Assembly: GCA_026988525.1 (NCBI GenBank)
Contig: JALSLC010000007.1
Coordinates: forward strand, 1-64,000
Direction of reading: 5' to 3'
Length of the DNA stretch: 64,000 nucleotides
Source of the DNA: Archaeoglobaceae archaeon
GTDB lineage: Archaea > Halobacteriota > Archaeoglobi > Archaeoglobales > Archaeoglobaceae
Part shown: positions 16,373-25,730 of the stretch, in pieces
Layout of the letters: every line of letters begins with the position of its first letter
Numbering within the stretch: position 1 is the stretch's first letter
Made by a program: the position numbers and the translations under genes
The notes under the pieces: model-generated
The model's input: only the letters and a program-made list of their open reading frames with translations
What the model was told of the DNA's origin: nothing
Databases searched by the model: none

Positions 16373-17950
16373 CTAATCCTTTGGTCTTTTAACAACTCTA
16401 AAGATTTCATCTTTTAGCTTCTTACCCGTTTTCTTTTCCCATTCTTCAATAGGTATGCTAAACTCCTCGTGAATTTTATCTCTATATATCTCCGGTAAAA
16501 CGTTAAATGCACAGAAAGGAATTATTCTTCCGTCAGGCGTGCTGTAGTGTATTACACATCTTTTAACTCTTTCTATGTCGTAATTGTATAAATCTTGGAA
16601 GTGCATCATACCTATGAACAAAGTTCTGACATGGAATTCGCTTAAAGCTGTGTAATCGTGCCTAACTAAAACGTCAAAGAGTATTTTACTGATATCAAAT
16701 CCTTTTGGAGCTTTTGAGTTATCAACAAACTTTCTAACATCGAGTATTCCTTTTAGCATTTTTAAAGTTTTAATTCTGCTGTTAGCCAATTCTTCTGCCT
16801 TTTCATCAAGATATTCAAAAAATCCTTCAACATCAACAAACCTTGTAATTGGTACGATTTTCCCATCTATGTTAAAAACGTAGGTAGCCATACCACAAGC
16901 AAAATGACAGCTAAACTCATATTGTGGTTCTCCCGTTATTGCTTCCACTATATGTGTTATTGGTGTAACACTTGGTACAGGATAAAAATCCCACCTTGAA
17001 ATTTCTCCATTAGTTTGCTCTTCTATCTTTTTAATTACATCGGGTATAGTTATTCTGTATTTTTCTCTATCTTTCTTTGGCATACTTCCAACCAAGCTCA
17101 CCGGTTGGAAGTTAACACCTCTAACAACATCCATGTTATCTATAGCGTATCTTATTATATCTCCTATTTGATGATCGTTTACAGTTCTTATTATAGTTGG
17201 GACAAAAACAATACCAAGTTCAGCTTTTCTGCAGTTTTCAAGTATGCTTGGAACTTCCTTTATATTCTTGGGGTTTGTTTTTTCATCTACACCATCAAAA
17301 GATAAATAGACTGTATTTACTCCAGCCTCTTTTACTTTTACTGCAAGTTCAGGATCTGTTGCAAGTTTTATTCCATTGGTGTTTAGCTGTACATGTTCAA
17401 TACCTTCATTTTTTATAGCTTTAATTATTTCTATTAGATCTTCTCTAAGTGTAGGCTCTCCTCCGGTCAACTGTACGGCATTACAGCCTACAGGTTTCAT
17501 ATCTCTTGCAATTCTTACCATTTCGATTATTTGTTCGATTGAGGGTTCGTAAACGTATCCAGCTCTTCTTGCATAGAAAAAGCAATACCAACAAGCAAGA
17601 TCGCATCTATTAGTTAAAACTATATTTAACAAAGCAGTATGACTCTTGTGCATGGGACATAAACCACAGGAAAATGGACATCCATTTTTGCAGTCTGTGT
17701 TTGGAGTTTCAATACCTTTACCATCATGAGCAAAACGTGATGCTTTTCTAAACATTTCAACGTCTCCCCAATAGACATCCTTAAATTCACCGTGTTCTGG
17801 ACATTGCTTTTTTATCATTACCTTTCCATTTTCTTCATATACTGTAGCATTGATGACTTTGAAACATTCAGGGCAAAGAGAAATCGTTTTATAGGGCAAC
17901 TTAATTTCCTCGGATTTTTTACTTTTCGTTTTATGTCTCAAAATACTCAC
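16373..17950 (-). CDS. tes: Tetraether lipid synthase (radical SAM, Tes family)
   Basis: A 525-residue multi-cluster radical SAM protein. N-terminal cysteines C26, C29 and C50 (LCPECF, KQCPEHGEF) are followed by a cysteine group C87, C91, C95, C98 (DCKNGCPFSCGLC). The radical SAM motif is C116, C120, C123 (NRCDLACWYC). A late cysteine set lies near IHYSTPDGRIIPFC. This order and length match the MJ0619-type enzyme that joins two archaeol chains into tetraether or macrocyclic membrane lipids. The start is the GTG at 17950, seven bases after GGAGGTG. The gene is divergent from carS, another lipid enzyme, which supports the call. Other members of this family carry out related methylene couplings, so the exact product is inferred. 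Confidence 0.82.
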   Translation of the reverse strand: MSILRHKTKSKKSEEIKLPYKTISLCPECFKVINATVYEENGKVMIKKQCPEHGEFKDVYWGDVEMFRKASRFAHDGKGIETPNTDCKNGCPFSCGLCPMHKSHTALLNIVLTNRCDLACWYCFFYARRAGYVYEPSIEQIIEMVRIARDMKPVGCNAVQLTGGEPTLREDLIEIIKAIKNEGIEHVQLNTNGIKLATDPELAVKVKEAGVNTVYLSFDGVDEKTNPKNIKEVPSILENCRKAELGIVFVPTIIRTVNDHQIGDIIRYAIDNMDVVRGVNFQPVSLVGSMPKKDREKYRITIPDVIKKIEEQTNGEISRWDFYPVPSVTPITHIVEAITGEPQYEFSCHFACGMATYVFNIDGKIVPITRFVDVEGFFEYLDEKAEELANSRIKTLKMLKGILDVRKFVDNSKAPKGFDISKILFDVLVRHDYTALSEFHVRTLFIGMMHFQDLYNYDIERVKRCVIHYSTPDGRIIPFCAFNVLPEIYRDKIHEEFSIPIEEWEKKTGKKLKDEIFRVVKRPKD

Positions 17951-18125
17951 ATTTACACCTCCACATTTGCAACAGTTTTTAATATTACTTGTTAGTTATA
18001 TCAGTTTTTCTTAAGTTAAGAGTGACTGAGCTTAAATTTTATTGCCTACAATTTTTAAAAACAAATTATTTATCTTAAGATTTATGTTTTGCTAAAGAAT
18101 ATTTTGAAAAATAGTTCAAACTCTC

Positions 18126-18165
18126 GAATCCAAACGAATATAAGCTTTAGTTTACTTTTGGATTC
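18126..18165. promoter_or_regulatory. Perfect 9-bp inverted repeat around the carS core promoter
   Basis: GAATCCAAA at 18126-18134 and TTTGGATTC at 18157-18165 are exact inverted arms with a 22-base spacer. The second arm ends on the base before the carS ATG. The spacer holds GAATATAAGC, a TATA-like box about 25 bases before the ATG, so the transcript is probably leaderless and the arms bracket the core promoter. This is a plausible operator for a repressor of membrane-lipid genes; the regulator is unknown. Confidence 0.5.
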
Positions 18166-18717
18166 ATGCAACTACTAACCTTAATTATGCGTACGATTTG
18201 GTTAATGTTACCCTCCTACACACCAAATAACTTTGCAGTCATTTTTGGAGGCGGAAAACCTATCGATCTTGGAAAAAACTTTATAGATGGAAGAAGAATC
18301 CTTGGTAATGGAAAGACATACAGAGGTATGATTGCTGGAGTGTTAGGTGGGTTAATTGTAGCTCATTGTGAGTTTTTAATTGAAAAATTGTTTAACTTTC
18401 ATATTTTTACAACTCTCAGTTATTTAGAATTTCTAAAACTTGCTTTTGTTCTATCTTTTGGTTCTATTTTAGGGGATTGTTTTGGAAGTTTTATAAAAAG
18501 AAGGTTTGGTGTGGAGAGAGGGGAGAAATTTCCTATACTTGATCAATATGACTTTCTCTTAGTCTCACTTTTCTTAGCCTGGCTGTTTTGTAGGAAACAG
18601 TTTCAAAGTTTATTTACATTTGATGTAATAATTGTGGCTTTTATTTTAACACCAATTTTGCATAGACTTGTTAACATAATAGCATATAAACTCGGACTAA
18701 AAGACGTTCCATGGTGA
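18166..18717 (+). CDS. carS: CDP-archaeol synthase
   Basis: A 183-residue membrane enzyme that transfers CTP to unsaturated archaetidic acid to form CDP-archaeol, the precursor of polar headgroups. Family stretches are NNFAVIFGGGKPIDLGKNFIDGRRILGNGKTYRG and the later FGSILGDCFGSFIKRRFGVERGEKFPILDQYDF with the acidic metal-binding residues. About five membrane spans surround these loops. It overlaps pyrE by seven bases. It lies head to head with the tetraether synthase gene, making a small archaeal-lipid locus. Confidence 0.93.
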   Translation: MQLLTLIMRTIWLMLPSYTPNNFAVIFGGGKPIDLGKNFIDGRRILGNGKTYRGMIAGVLGGLIVAHCEFLIEKLFNFHIFTTLSYLEFLKLAFVLSFGSILGDCFGSFIKRRFGVERGEKFPILDQYDFLLVSLFLAWLFCRKQFQSLFTFDVIIVAFILTPILHRLVNIIAYKLGLKDVPW

Positions 18718-19244
18718 TGGTTTTGAAGGAAAAAATAGCAAAAAAAATGGTGGATATAGGTGCAGTAAAAAAAGGTGAATTCATTTTATCTTCGGGTAAA
18801 AAAAGTAACTTCTACGTTGATGTAAAATTGGCTTGTACTTATCCTGACTTGCTTAAGAATATCGTGGAGTGTATATCTAACTTAGCTGATGACTTTGATT
18901 CCATAGCTTGTATAGAGCTTGGGGGAGTGCCAATTGCTACAGCTCTATCCATAAAAACAAATAAAAGAATGGTAATCCTTAGAAAAAAGAAAAAAGATTA
19001 TGGAATAAAGAGTGATTTAATTGGAGTTATACAGGATGGGGAAGTTGTGCTGGTGGTAGAAGATGTAACGACTACCGGTAAATCAGCTATATCTACTGTT
19101 GAGAGAGTTAGAAGTTTTGGAGCTAAGGTTTTTCAAGTTATCTCAGTTGTAGATAGAGGAGAAGGAGCAGTAGAAAACTTAGCTAAGGTGGGTGTTGAGC
19201 TATCCTCTGTTTTAACAATTAAAGATTTACTAAAATTTCTTTAA
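18711..19244 (+). CDS. pyrE: Orotate phosphoribosyltransferase
   Basis: A 177-residue enzyme that joins orotate to PRPP to give OMP in pyrimidine synthesis. Typical motifs are GAVKKGEFILSSGKKSNFYVDVK at the N terminus, the lysine-rich flexible loop LRKKKKDYG, and the PRPP loop VVLVVEDVTTTGKSAI. The frame overlaps the 3' end of carS; the second in-frame codon set (GTG/ATG around 18711-18720) leaves the exact start uncertain by a few residues. Co-transcription with carS is likely. Confidence 0.93.
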   Translation: MVMVLKEKIAKKMVDIGAVKKGEFILSSGKKSNFYVDVKLACTYPDLLKNIVECISNLADDFDSIACIELGGVPIATALSIKTNKRMVILRKKKKDYGIKSDLIGVIQDGEVVLVVEDVTTTGKSAISTVERVRSFGAKVFQVISVVDRGEGAVENLAKVGVELSSVLTIKDLLKFL

Positions 19245-19256
19245 TTTATATTTAAT

Positions 19257-20513
19257 TTATTTTATTTTATGTCTATATAGGATTTCAAAAATAAACGAGC
19301 TACCGAGTATAATTAAAAGTACAGCAATATCTGTTAAACTTTTTACTGTAACATATATTAGGGTTAGTAGTGCCAATATACACATAGTTGATCCAAGTAT
19401 CGTTATTAGCGGGTTGGCTTTCGTTTCTCTTCTAAGCTTAAAGTTTGCTACATTTACAGCAAAAAATATTATTAAAAAACCAGCACTTCCAAGAGTTGAA
19501 ATATTCGAAAGCTTTAAAGTGTTGGCCATAATTAGAGTTAAGGCTGAAGTTAATATCAGACCTTCAACAGGTTTGTTCCATACTTTCTTTTCCATAAAAG
19601 ATGGCATTTCCCTATATTTTGCTATTATATAACTAACTCTTGCTGAACCGTATAGAGTTGCATTTATTGCTGATCCAGTAGATAACAAGGCAGCTATGGC
19701 TATGAGTGTAAATCCAGCTTTTCCAAGAAAAGGTTTTGCTGCAGCGGCAAGAGCGTAATCTCTTGCATTTATTATTTGTTGGAAGGGTAAGTTGCCCACA
19801 GTGACTATTGCAACTGAAACATAGAGAAATACAACAAAACCAACAGCAGTGTAGTATGCTTTGGGTAAAAAAGATAGATCTTCTACATCCAGTGCCGTAT
19901 TAGCTATTAATTCAAAACCCTCGTAAGCAAGAAAGATTATCATGCCCCCAGCAATTAATTCAACTGGCGAAGGTATGTGTGTATAAAATCTTGAAATTTT
20001 TATGCTCCACAGACCAGCTAATACAAAAAACATTAAAATAGCTACTTTAATAGCCACAATATACTCTTCCACTTCACCTACAACTCCAGCACTCATTAGA
20101 TTTAGAATGGTCATAACTAAGATTATTAGCGTTGTAAAAAGGTGCCTATAAAATTCAAACGGATGAAAAAAGCTGGCAGCATAACTTCCAAATGCGTAAG
20201 AGTATAGAGATAGCATAACTATGTAACTTTCCCATAAAAGTACGTTTAAAGAACCTGTAATTATCCCTACTCCAAAAGCTCTGTTAAGGAATTCTACAGT
20301 CCCTCCTGGACTTGGGTATGTTACTGTTAACTTAGCATAGGAGTAAGAGGTTATTAATGCAATTAACCCTGCAAGAAAAAATGCTAAGGGTGTAGCGCCT
20401 CCAGAAAGTTGAACTGCTAAACCAAGAACAGCAAATATGCCACCACCGACCATACCGCCTATACCTATTGAGACCGCCGACCAAAATCCTATTTTTTCCT
20501 TCACTAATATCAA
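19257..20513 (-). CDS. APC-superfamily amino acid permease
   Basis: A 418-residue membrane protein with about twelve predicted spans. It has the APC N-terminal signature GIGGMVGGGIFAVLG, where unwound helix 1 binds substrate, and the helix 6 segment GGMIIFLAYEGFELIANTALD. Such permeases import amino acids by ion coupling or exchange. The specific substrate cannot be read from the sequence. The gene is convergent with pyrE and lies just downstream of the DNA glycosylase gene on the same strand. Confidence 0.85.
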   Translation of the reverse strand: MILVKEKIGFWSAVSIGIGGMVGGGIFAVLGLAVQLSGGATPLAFFLAGLIALITSYSYAKLTVTYPSPGGTVEFLNRAFGVGIITGSLNVLLWESYIVMLSLYSYAFGSYAASFFHPFEFYRHLFTTLIILVMTILNLMSAGVVGEVEEYIVAIKVAILMFFVLAGLWSIKISRFYTHIPSPVELIAGGMIIFLAYEGFELIANTALDVEDLSFLPKAYYTAVGFVVFLYVSVAIVTVGNLPFQQIINARDYALAAAAKPFLGKAGFTLIAIAALLSTGSAINATLYGSARVSYIIAKYREMPSFMEKKVWNKPVEGLILTSALTLIMANTLKLSNISTLGSAGFLIIFFAVNVANFKLRRETKANPLITILGSTMCILALLTLIYVTVKSLTDIAVLLIILGSSFIFEILYRHKIK

Positions 20514-20528
20514 ATTGTTTCTCTAAGT

Positions 20529-21398
20529 TTATTTTGTTTTTTGTTGTTTTTTGTTTTGCACCTTTCTATCGTAACATACTATGTAGAACGCCAATAAGCT
20601 TTTCCACTTACCAAACGGGTCAATTATCTCTCTAACATCTTTATCTTTTACATCTTTTAATCTTAAATTAAAAATTCTTGATATACCCCTTCTAATTCCA
20701 AGATCGCTTGCAGGATAAGTGTTTTTTCTGAAAGCATAGTTTAAAAATAATTCAGCACTCCATCTACCTATTCCTTTAAACTTAGTCATATAATCTATTG
20801 CATCACTTTCACTCATTTTTTCCACTTTTTTTAAATTTAATTCTCCATTTAAAATTTTTTCAGTTAAATTAAGTATATATTTATATCTATAACCAAGTTT
20901 AGCATCTTTAATTTTTTCACCAATTTTAGCTATTTTTATTTCATTTGGAAATTTATATAATTTTATTTTTTTATTTTTTATAGTTTCTTCTACTTTATCT
21001 CCAGAAATCATAACTAAACTTTCGATTGTCTTCATTGCAAATTCAAAATTTACTTGTTGTTGTGCTATCGTTTCAATTAACGCCTGATATGGTTTTGGTG
21101 ATGCTGGACTTCTTAGACCATAAAATTCATCTATAAGAAATGAAAATTTTGAATCTGAAATTTCTGAATAGAAGTCATCTAATTTTATATCCATTCCAAG
21201 TATAAATTTTAATTTATTTTTTGCCTTCCTCTTTTTGGTAGAGCCTTCTAAAAATTTATTTGAAAAAATAAAATTATCTCCATCATATCCAACTATGCCA
21301 TTCTCTAAGCATATGTAAAAAGTTTCATCCTTATAACACCATGTACCATTTCTTATCATTTCGTGTGTTGTTATTTTCAACCACTTTTGCTTGGTCAT
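20529..21398 (-). CDS. AlkA-type DNA-3-methyladenine glycosylase (HhH-GPD)
   Basis: A 289-residue base-excision repair glycosylase. The C-terminal half contains the helix-hairpin-helix and GPD elements FKGIGRWSAELFLNYAF followed by YPASDLGIRRG, where the aspartate is the catalytic residue. The N-terminal half has the family stretch YQALIETIAQQQVNFEFAMKTIE. Size and order match archaeal AlkA, which removes alkylated bases. The basic C-terminal tail (NKKQQKTK) may aid DNA binding. It is the gene divergent from the membrane oxidoreductase operon. Confidence 0.87.
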   Translation of the reverse strand: MTKQKWLKITTHEMIRNGTWCYKDETFYICLENGIVGYDGDNFIFSNKFLEGSTKKRKAKNKLKFILGMDIKLDDFYSEISDSKFSFLIDEFYGLRSPASPKPYQALIETIAQQQVNFEFAMKTIESLVMISGDKVEETIKNKKIKLYKFPNEIKIAKIGEKIKDAKLGYRYKYILNLTEKILNGELNLKKVEKMSESDAIDYMTKFKGIGRWSAELFLNYAFRKNTYPASDLGIRRGISRIFNLRLKDVKDKDVREIIDPFGKWKSLLAFYIVCYDRKVQNKKQQKTK

Positions 21399-21664
21399 AG
21401 TTGCTTTAGAAACTATTTTTGCTTTTTATGTTTTCGAAATTAGATTACCTTTTATTGGTAACCATCTTATTAATCGTGAAGGACTTAAATAGCTTATTCA
21501 AACTGACAATGGTTTATCAAACATTTTGATAAATGAATTATAACATAATACCAAATTAATTATAAGATTACCTCTGGAAAATAAAGCTTTAATATTATAA
21601 AACAAAAAACTTATATACTTTTATTAAATGCAATCTTACAAAAATTAGGAGGTGCGAGTAAAAC
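21399..21664 (+). promoter_or_regulatory. Upstream region of the HmeCD-type operon with palindrome, TATA box and ribosome site
   Basis: This 266-base gene-free stretch holds a perfect palindrome TTTATCAAA-CAT-TTTGATAAA (21513-21533), a TATA box TTATATA at about 21611-21617 and an AGGAGGTG ribosome site at 21647-21654, ten bases before the ATG. The palindrome lies about 80 bases upstream of the TATA box, where an activator or a repressor of either divergent gene could bind, or it could end the glycosylase leader as a hairpin. Nothing else gene-like was seen here. Confidence 0.45.
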
Positions 21665-22600
21665 ATGCCAATTTCGGCATTGATGGCATTATCTTATGCT
21701 GCATTCGCTATTTTCGTTATCGTAGTAGCATCTAAGTGGGTTAAGTGGTCTTCAATGCCCATGCATCTTAGATGGGAGCTGTATCCAGTACCACACGAAG
21801 CTGGAAGAAATCAATATGGAGGCAGCTATATTGAAGAGGTAGATTACTGGAAAAAACCAAGGGAGACAACTCTCGCAGGAGAGCTAAAAGATATGTTCTC
21901 AGAAATGCTATTCATAAAAAGAGTTTATGAATACAAGAGACCACTGTGGTGGTTAACGTATCCTTTCCATGCAGGAATATACTTGATATTGGCTTGGTTT
22001 TTCCTATTGTTCGTTCATGGAATTCTAAGTGTATATATTAGCATACCAGTACTGGCAAAAGTAGTCTATTATTTAATACAGATCTGTGGGACAATAGGCA
22101 TTATTGCGGCAACTTTGGGTTGTATTGGACTTATTATCAGGAGATTTAGTGATAAAGACATGCTCAACTATACTGCTGGGGTAGAGATATTCAATCTGTT
22201 TTTTATACTAATAGTACTTTTAACTGGTATTGCTACATGGATAACTTACGATCCTAACTTTCAGCATGCTATGGAGTTTATGAAAGCTTTAGTTGCCTTT
22301 AACTCAGCATATCTACCCAAACTTACCACAATTGCTGAAGTACACGTAATTCTACTTTGCCTTTTGTGGATATATATACCGTTTACAAAGATGTCTCACT
22401 TTATTGGAAAGTACTTTACTTTCCACAAAGTTCTATGGGATGATGAATTGAACGTTCCGGGTAGTAAGGTGGAAGCTAAGGTTAGGGAACTAACCAGATT
22501 ACCAATGCCTTGGAGTGCTCCGCATGTTGATACTGGTAAAAGTTGGGATGAAAACGCTCTTGAAAATCCTAAGGATGAGTGGGGGAGGTGGAAATATTGA
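21665..22600 (+). CDS. hmeC: DsrM/HmeC-type cytochrome b subunit of a menaquinol oxidoreductase
   Basis: A 311-residue membrane protein of the NarI/DsrM/HmeC group. One N-terminal span (about 3-24) is followed by a soluble loop and then four or five spans from about residue 100 to 250. Histidines on these spans (YPFHAGIYLI, FLLFVHGILS, EVHVILL, KMSHFIGKYFTFHK) can bind two b haems. These subunits exchange electrons between menaquinone and the iron-sulfur partner encoded next. In Archaeoglobus the Hme complex and in sulfate reducers DsrMK link the quinone pool to heterodisulfide- or DsrC-type thiols. The stop codon overlaps the TTG start of the next gene. Confidence 0.82.
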   Translation: MPISALMALSYAAFAIFVIVVASKWVKWSSMPMHLRWELYPVPHEAGRNQYGGSYIEEVDYWKKPRETTLAGELKDMFSEMLFIKRVYEYKRPLWWLTYPFHAGIYLILAWFFLLFVHGILSVYISIPVLAKVVYYLIQICGTIGIIAATLGCIGLIIRRFSDKDMLNYTAGVEIFNLFFILIVLLTGIATWITYDPNFQHAMEFMKALVAFNSAYLPKLTTIAEVHVILLCLLWIYIPFTKMSHFIGKYFTFHKVLWDDELNVPGSKVEAKVRELTRLPMPWSAPHVDTGKSWDENALENPKDEWGRWKY

Positions 22601-24207
22601 GTAGAGAGATAAAGCCTGAGGATGCAGCTTCACCTGTAGATCAGCTTGTTAAACTTACAGTTAGAGATTTGGAAAAGTTACCACCACCTTATGATAAACC
22701 GGGAATGGAACCAGAACTAACAGATCCTAAGCCAGAGTGGAAAGAAAAATATGCAACTGATTTGGATGGATATATTGCTATAGACTTGCCTTGGAAACCT
22801 AAAAACAAGGAAGAAGAAGAAAGATTGATTAAAAGCTTTTTAAATGGGCTGAACAAACTTTTAACTAAGGAAGGAAATTGGACGTTTTTACAACCATTGC
22901 TTTTATCTCTTGAATATTGTGCTAAGTGTCAGACTTGCAGTAATGCTTGTCCAATTTACATCATGAGTGGTAAGCAAGAAGTTTACAAACCAACATGGAG
23001 AGCAGAAATTTTGAGAAGAATATGGAAGAAATATTGTACACCAGCTGGTAAAATATTTGGAAAATTCGTTTCTGGAGATATTGAACTGAATGCTAAAACT
23101 TTGATGAGGTTGGCAGAATCAGCATATAGATGTACACTTTGTAGGAGGTGTACTCAGACTTGTCCCATTGGTGTTGACAACGGATTAATTAGTCATGAGA
23201 TTAGAAAGCTTTTCAGTCAGGAAATGGGAATCGCTCCAAAAGCATTACATGAATTGGGTACAGTACAACATCTTAAAGTTGGTTCAAGCACAGGTCTAAC
23301 ACCTGATGGTGTAAAAGATATAATAGAATTTATAGAGGATGACATAGAAGATAAAATAGGTAAAAGAATAAAAATACCTGTTGATGAAAAAGGAGCAGAT
23401 ATCTTGCTTATACACAATGCTGGTGAATTCTTAAGCTGGCCAGAAAATCCAGCTGCATTTGCAATTCTGTTTGAAGAGGCTGGAATCAGTTGGACTTTAA
23501 GTAGTGAGCAAGTTGCATACGATGCTGTTAACTATGGTGTATGGTACGATGATCTACAACTTGCAAGAATAGCTGCTAAACATGCTGAAATAGCTAATAA
23601 GCTTGAAGTCAACAAGATAGTTGTTGGAGAATGTGGACACGCACATAAAGCAATAACAGTCATAGCTGATAGAGTTCTTCACGACGATATATGGATTCCA
23701 AGAGAAAGCTGTATGCCTATTCTTTGGGAAATAGTCAAAAAAGAAAAAATAAACTTCGATCCTGAAAAGAATAACTTTCCAGTAACTCTGCACGATCCTT
23801 GTAATATGGTTAGACTTATGGGTGTTGTTGAACCGCAGAGAAAGATATTGAGAAAGTTAGCTCCACAATTTAGAGAAATGGAACCACATGGTGTATATAA
23901 TTACTGCTGTGGTGGAGGAAGTGGATTTGCAATAATGCAGTCTATGAACTTCCCAGAGTGGAGAAATGCTGTAGCAACAAGAATGAAATTTAAGCAAGTG
24001 CTTGAGGCATTTAAAGATTGCTTAGATCCGAGTATAAACAAATACATTTGTGCTCCGTGCTCTAACTGTAAAGGTGCTATTAGAGATATGCTATCTTACT
24101 ATCAAGCATCGGAAAGACTTAGCATATACTATGGAGGATTAGTAGAATTAATGGTAAATGCAATGGTTGACTTAGAAGAACCCTTTGTGGAATGGGAGTT
24201 CCACTAA
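22597..24207 (+). CDS. hmeD: DsrK/HmeD-type iron-sulfur subunit with HdrD-like catalytic centre
   Basis: About 536 residues with two classical ferredoxin-type clusters, CAKCQTCSNACPI and CTLCRRCTQTCPIG. These are followed by an HdrD-like C-terminal part with the CCG motif: HDPCNM, then NYCCGGGSGF, then ICAPCSNCKGA. That motif binds the non-cubane [4Fe-4S] centre used for disulfide chemistry in HdrB/HdrD/DsrK. The start is the TTG at 22597, which overlaps the hmeC stop (ATTGA) and is preceded by GGGGGAGGTG. Together with hmeC it makes a two-gene membrane complex; hmeA, B and E-like genes are not adjacent. The thiol or disulfide partner is not encoded in the window. Confidence 0.83.
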   Translation: MSREIKPEDAASPVDQLVKLTVRDLEKLPPPYDKPGMEPELTDPKPEWKEKYATDLDGYIAIDLPWKPKNKEEEERLIKSFLNGLNKLLTKEGNWTFLQPLLLSLEYCAKCQTCSNACPIYIMSGKQEVYKPTWRAEILRRIWKKYCTPAGKIFGKFVSGDIELNAKTLMRLAESAYRCTLCRRCTQTCPIGVDNGLISHEIRKLFSQEMGIAPKALHELGTVQHLKVGSSTGLTPDGVKDIIEFIEDDIEDKIGKRIKIPVDEKGADILLIHNAGEFLSWPENPAAFAILFEEAGISWTLSSEQVAYDAVNYGVWYDDLQLARIAAKHAEIANKLEVNKIVVGECGHAHKAITVIADRVLHDDIWIPRESCMPILWEIVKKEKINFDPEKNNFPVTLHDPCNMVRLMGVVEPQRKILRKLAPQFREMEPHGVYNYCCGGGSGFAIMQSMNFPEWRNAVATRMKFKQVLEAFKDCLDPSINKYICAPCSNCKGAIRDMLSYYQASERLSIYYGGLVELMVNAMVDLEEPFVEWEFH

Positions 24208-24272
24208 TTTTTATTTTTAAATTTTAATAATTTTTGACAAAAACTTATTTAGCGAGAATTGTAACCTTGTTT

Positions 24273-25730
24273 ATGCCCTATGAAGATCTTAGAGAATTTA
24301 TTGAAAAGCTTGATAGTGAAAATGAATTAGCGAGAATTAGTAGGGAAGTAGATCCCGTTTTAGAAATGACGGAAATTGCAGATAGAGCTGTTAAATCTGG
24401 TGGAAAGGCTTTACTATTTGAAAATCCCAAAGGTTATAATATTCCTGTTTTTATGAATGCTTTTGGAACAGAAAAAAGAATGAAAATTGCTCTTGAAGTA
24501 GAAAGATTTGAAGAAATAGGTGAAAGACTTGTAGAACTCTCGAAAATTAGACCTTCATCCTTCTTAGATGGTATAAAGAGTCTTAGTGCAATAAAAGATT
24601 TGTCATCTTTTATACCAAAAACAGTTAAGTCTAAGAAAGCACCGTGTAAGGAAGTTATTGAAGAACCAAACCTGTATAAACTGCCAATTCTAAAATGCTG
24701 GCCAAAAGATGCTGGAAGATTCATAACATTTCCTGTCGTAATAACTAAGGATCCCGAAACCGGGGAATTAAACGCGGGAATGTACAGGATGCAAGTATTT
24801 GATTCAAAAACTACGGGAATGCATTGGCAAATACATAAACATGGTGCTTTACATTTAAAAAAGTTGAGTGAAAAAAACGGAGATAAACTTGAGGTTGCAG
24901 TAGCTATTGGTGTGGATCCAGCAATACTCTATGCATCTACAGCACCTTTACCTGAAAATCTTAGTGAATTCATGTTTGCTGGATTTATAAGGAGGGAGAG
25001 AGTTAAACTTGTAGAATGTGAAACTGTAGATTTAAAAGTTCCAGCTACAGCTGAAATTGTACTTGAGGGTTATGTAAAACCAGACGAGTTAAGAGTTGAA
25101 GGGCCATTTGGTGATCATACTGGCTACTATACACCTCCTGAACCATATCCCGTTTTCCATGTTGAATGTATTACTATGAGAGAAAATCCCATATATCATG
25201 CTACTGTTGTTGGTAAACCCCCTATGGAAGATGCGTGGCTTGGAAAAGCTACAGAGAGAATCTTCTTACCATTAATAAAAATGATACATCCGGAAATTGT
25301 TGATATAAATTTACCTATAGAAGCGGGATTTCATAATCTGGCAATAGTATCTATAAATAAGAGATATCCGGGGCATGCAAAAAAAGTCATGTTTGCTCTT
25401 TGGAGTATGGGTATGCTATCTTTAACAAAAATTGTTATTGTTGTTGATAGTGATATAAACGTTCAGAACATGAAAGAAGTTCTTTGGGCAGTTACCAGTA
25501 GATTTGATCCAGAAAGAGATGTTGTACTAATTCCATCTTGCCCTATAGATAGTTTAGATCACTCGACATATATGCCAAATCTTGGTGGAAAGCTGGGAAT
25601 AGATGCAACTAAAAAGTGGAAAGAGGAAGGATTCGAAAGAGAATGGCCTGATGTAGTAGAAATGAGCGAAGATGTTAAAAAAAGAGTAGATTTAATGTGG
25701 GATGAATTAAAAAAATTAATAATTCAATAG
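24273..25730 (+). CDS. UbiD-family decarboxylase (prenyl-FMN dependent)
   Basis: A 485-residue UbiD protein. Motifs seen include NAGMYRMQVFD (the conserved arginine), EIVLEGYVKPDELRVEGPFGDHTGYY (the two conserved acidic residues of the E-R-E centre and the loop that binds prenylated FMN) and PPMEDAWLGKATERIFLPLIK. The ATG at 24273 (MPYEDLREFIEKL) is the family N terminus; a longer frame adds thirteen unlikely residues. UbiD enzymes decarboxylate aromatic acids, including the last carboxyl of futalosine-pathway menaquinone precursors. mqnA and mqnC lie 4-6 kb downstream, which makes a menaquinone role plausible but not proven. It follows the HmeCD-type genes after a T-rich gap. Confidence 0.85.
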   Translation: MPYEDLREFIEKLDSENELARISREVDPVLEMTEIADRAVKSGGKALLFENPKGYNIPVFMNAFGTEKRMKIALEVERFEEIGERLVELSKIRPSSFLDGIKSLSAIKDLSSFIPKTVKSKKAPCKEVIEEPNLYKLPILKCWPKDAGRFITFPVVITKDPETGELNAGMYRMQVFDSKTTGMHWQIHKHGALHLKKLSEKNGDKLEVAVAIGVDPAILYASTAPLPENLSEFMFAGFIRRERVKLVECETVDLKVPATAEIVLEGYVKPDELRVEGPFGDHTGYYTPPEPYPVFHVECITMRENPIYHATVVGKPPMEDAWLGKATERIFLPLIKMIHPEIVDINLPIEAGFHNLAIVSINKRYPGHAKKVMFALWSMGMLSLTKIVIVVDSDINVQNMKEVLWAVTSRFDPERDVVLIPSCPIDSLDHSTYMPNLGGKLGIDATKKWKEEGFEREWPDVVEMSEDVKKRVDLMWDELKKLIIQ

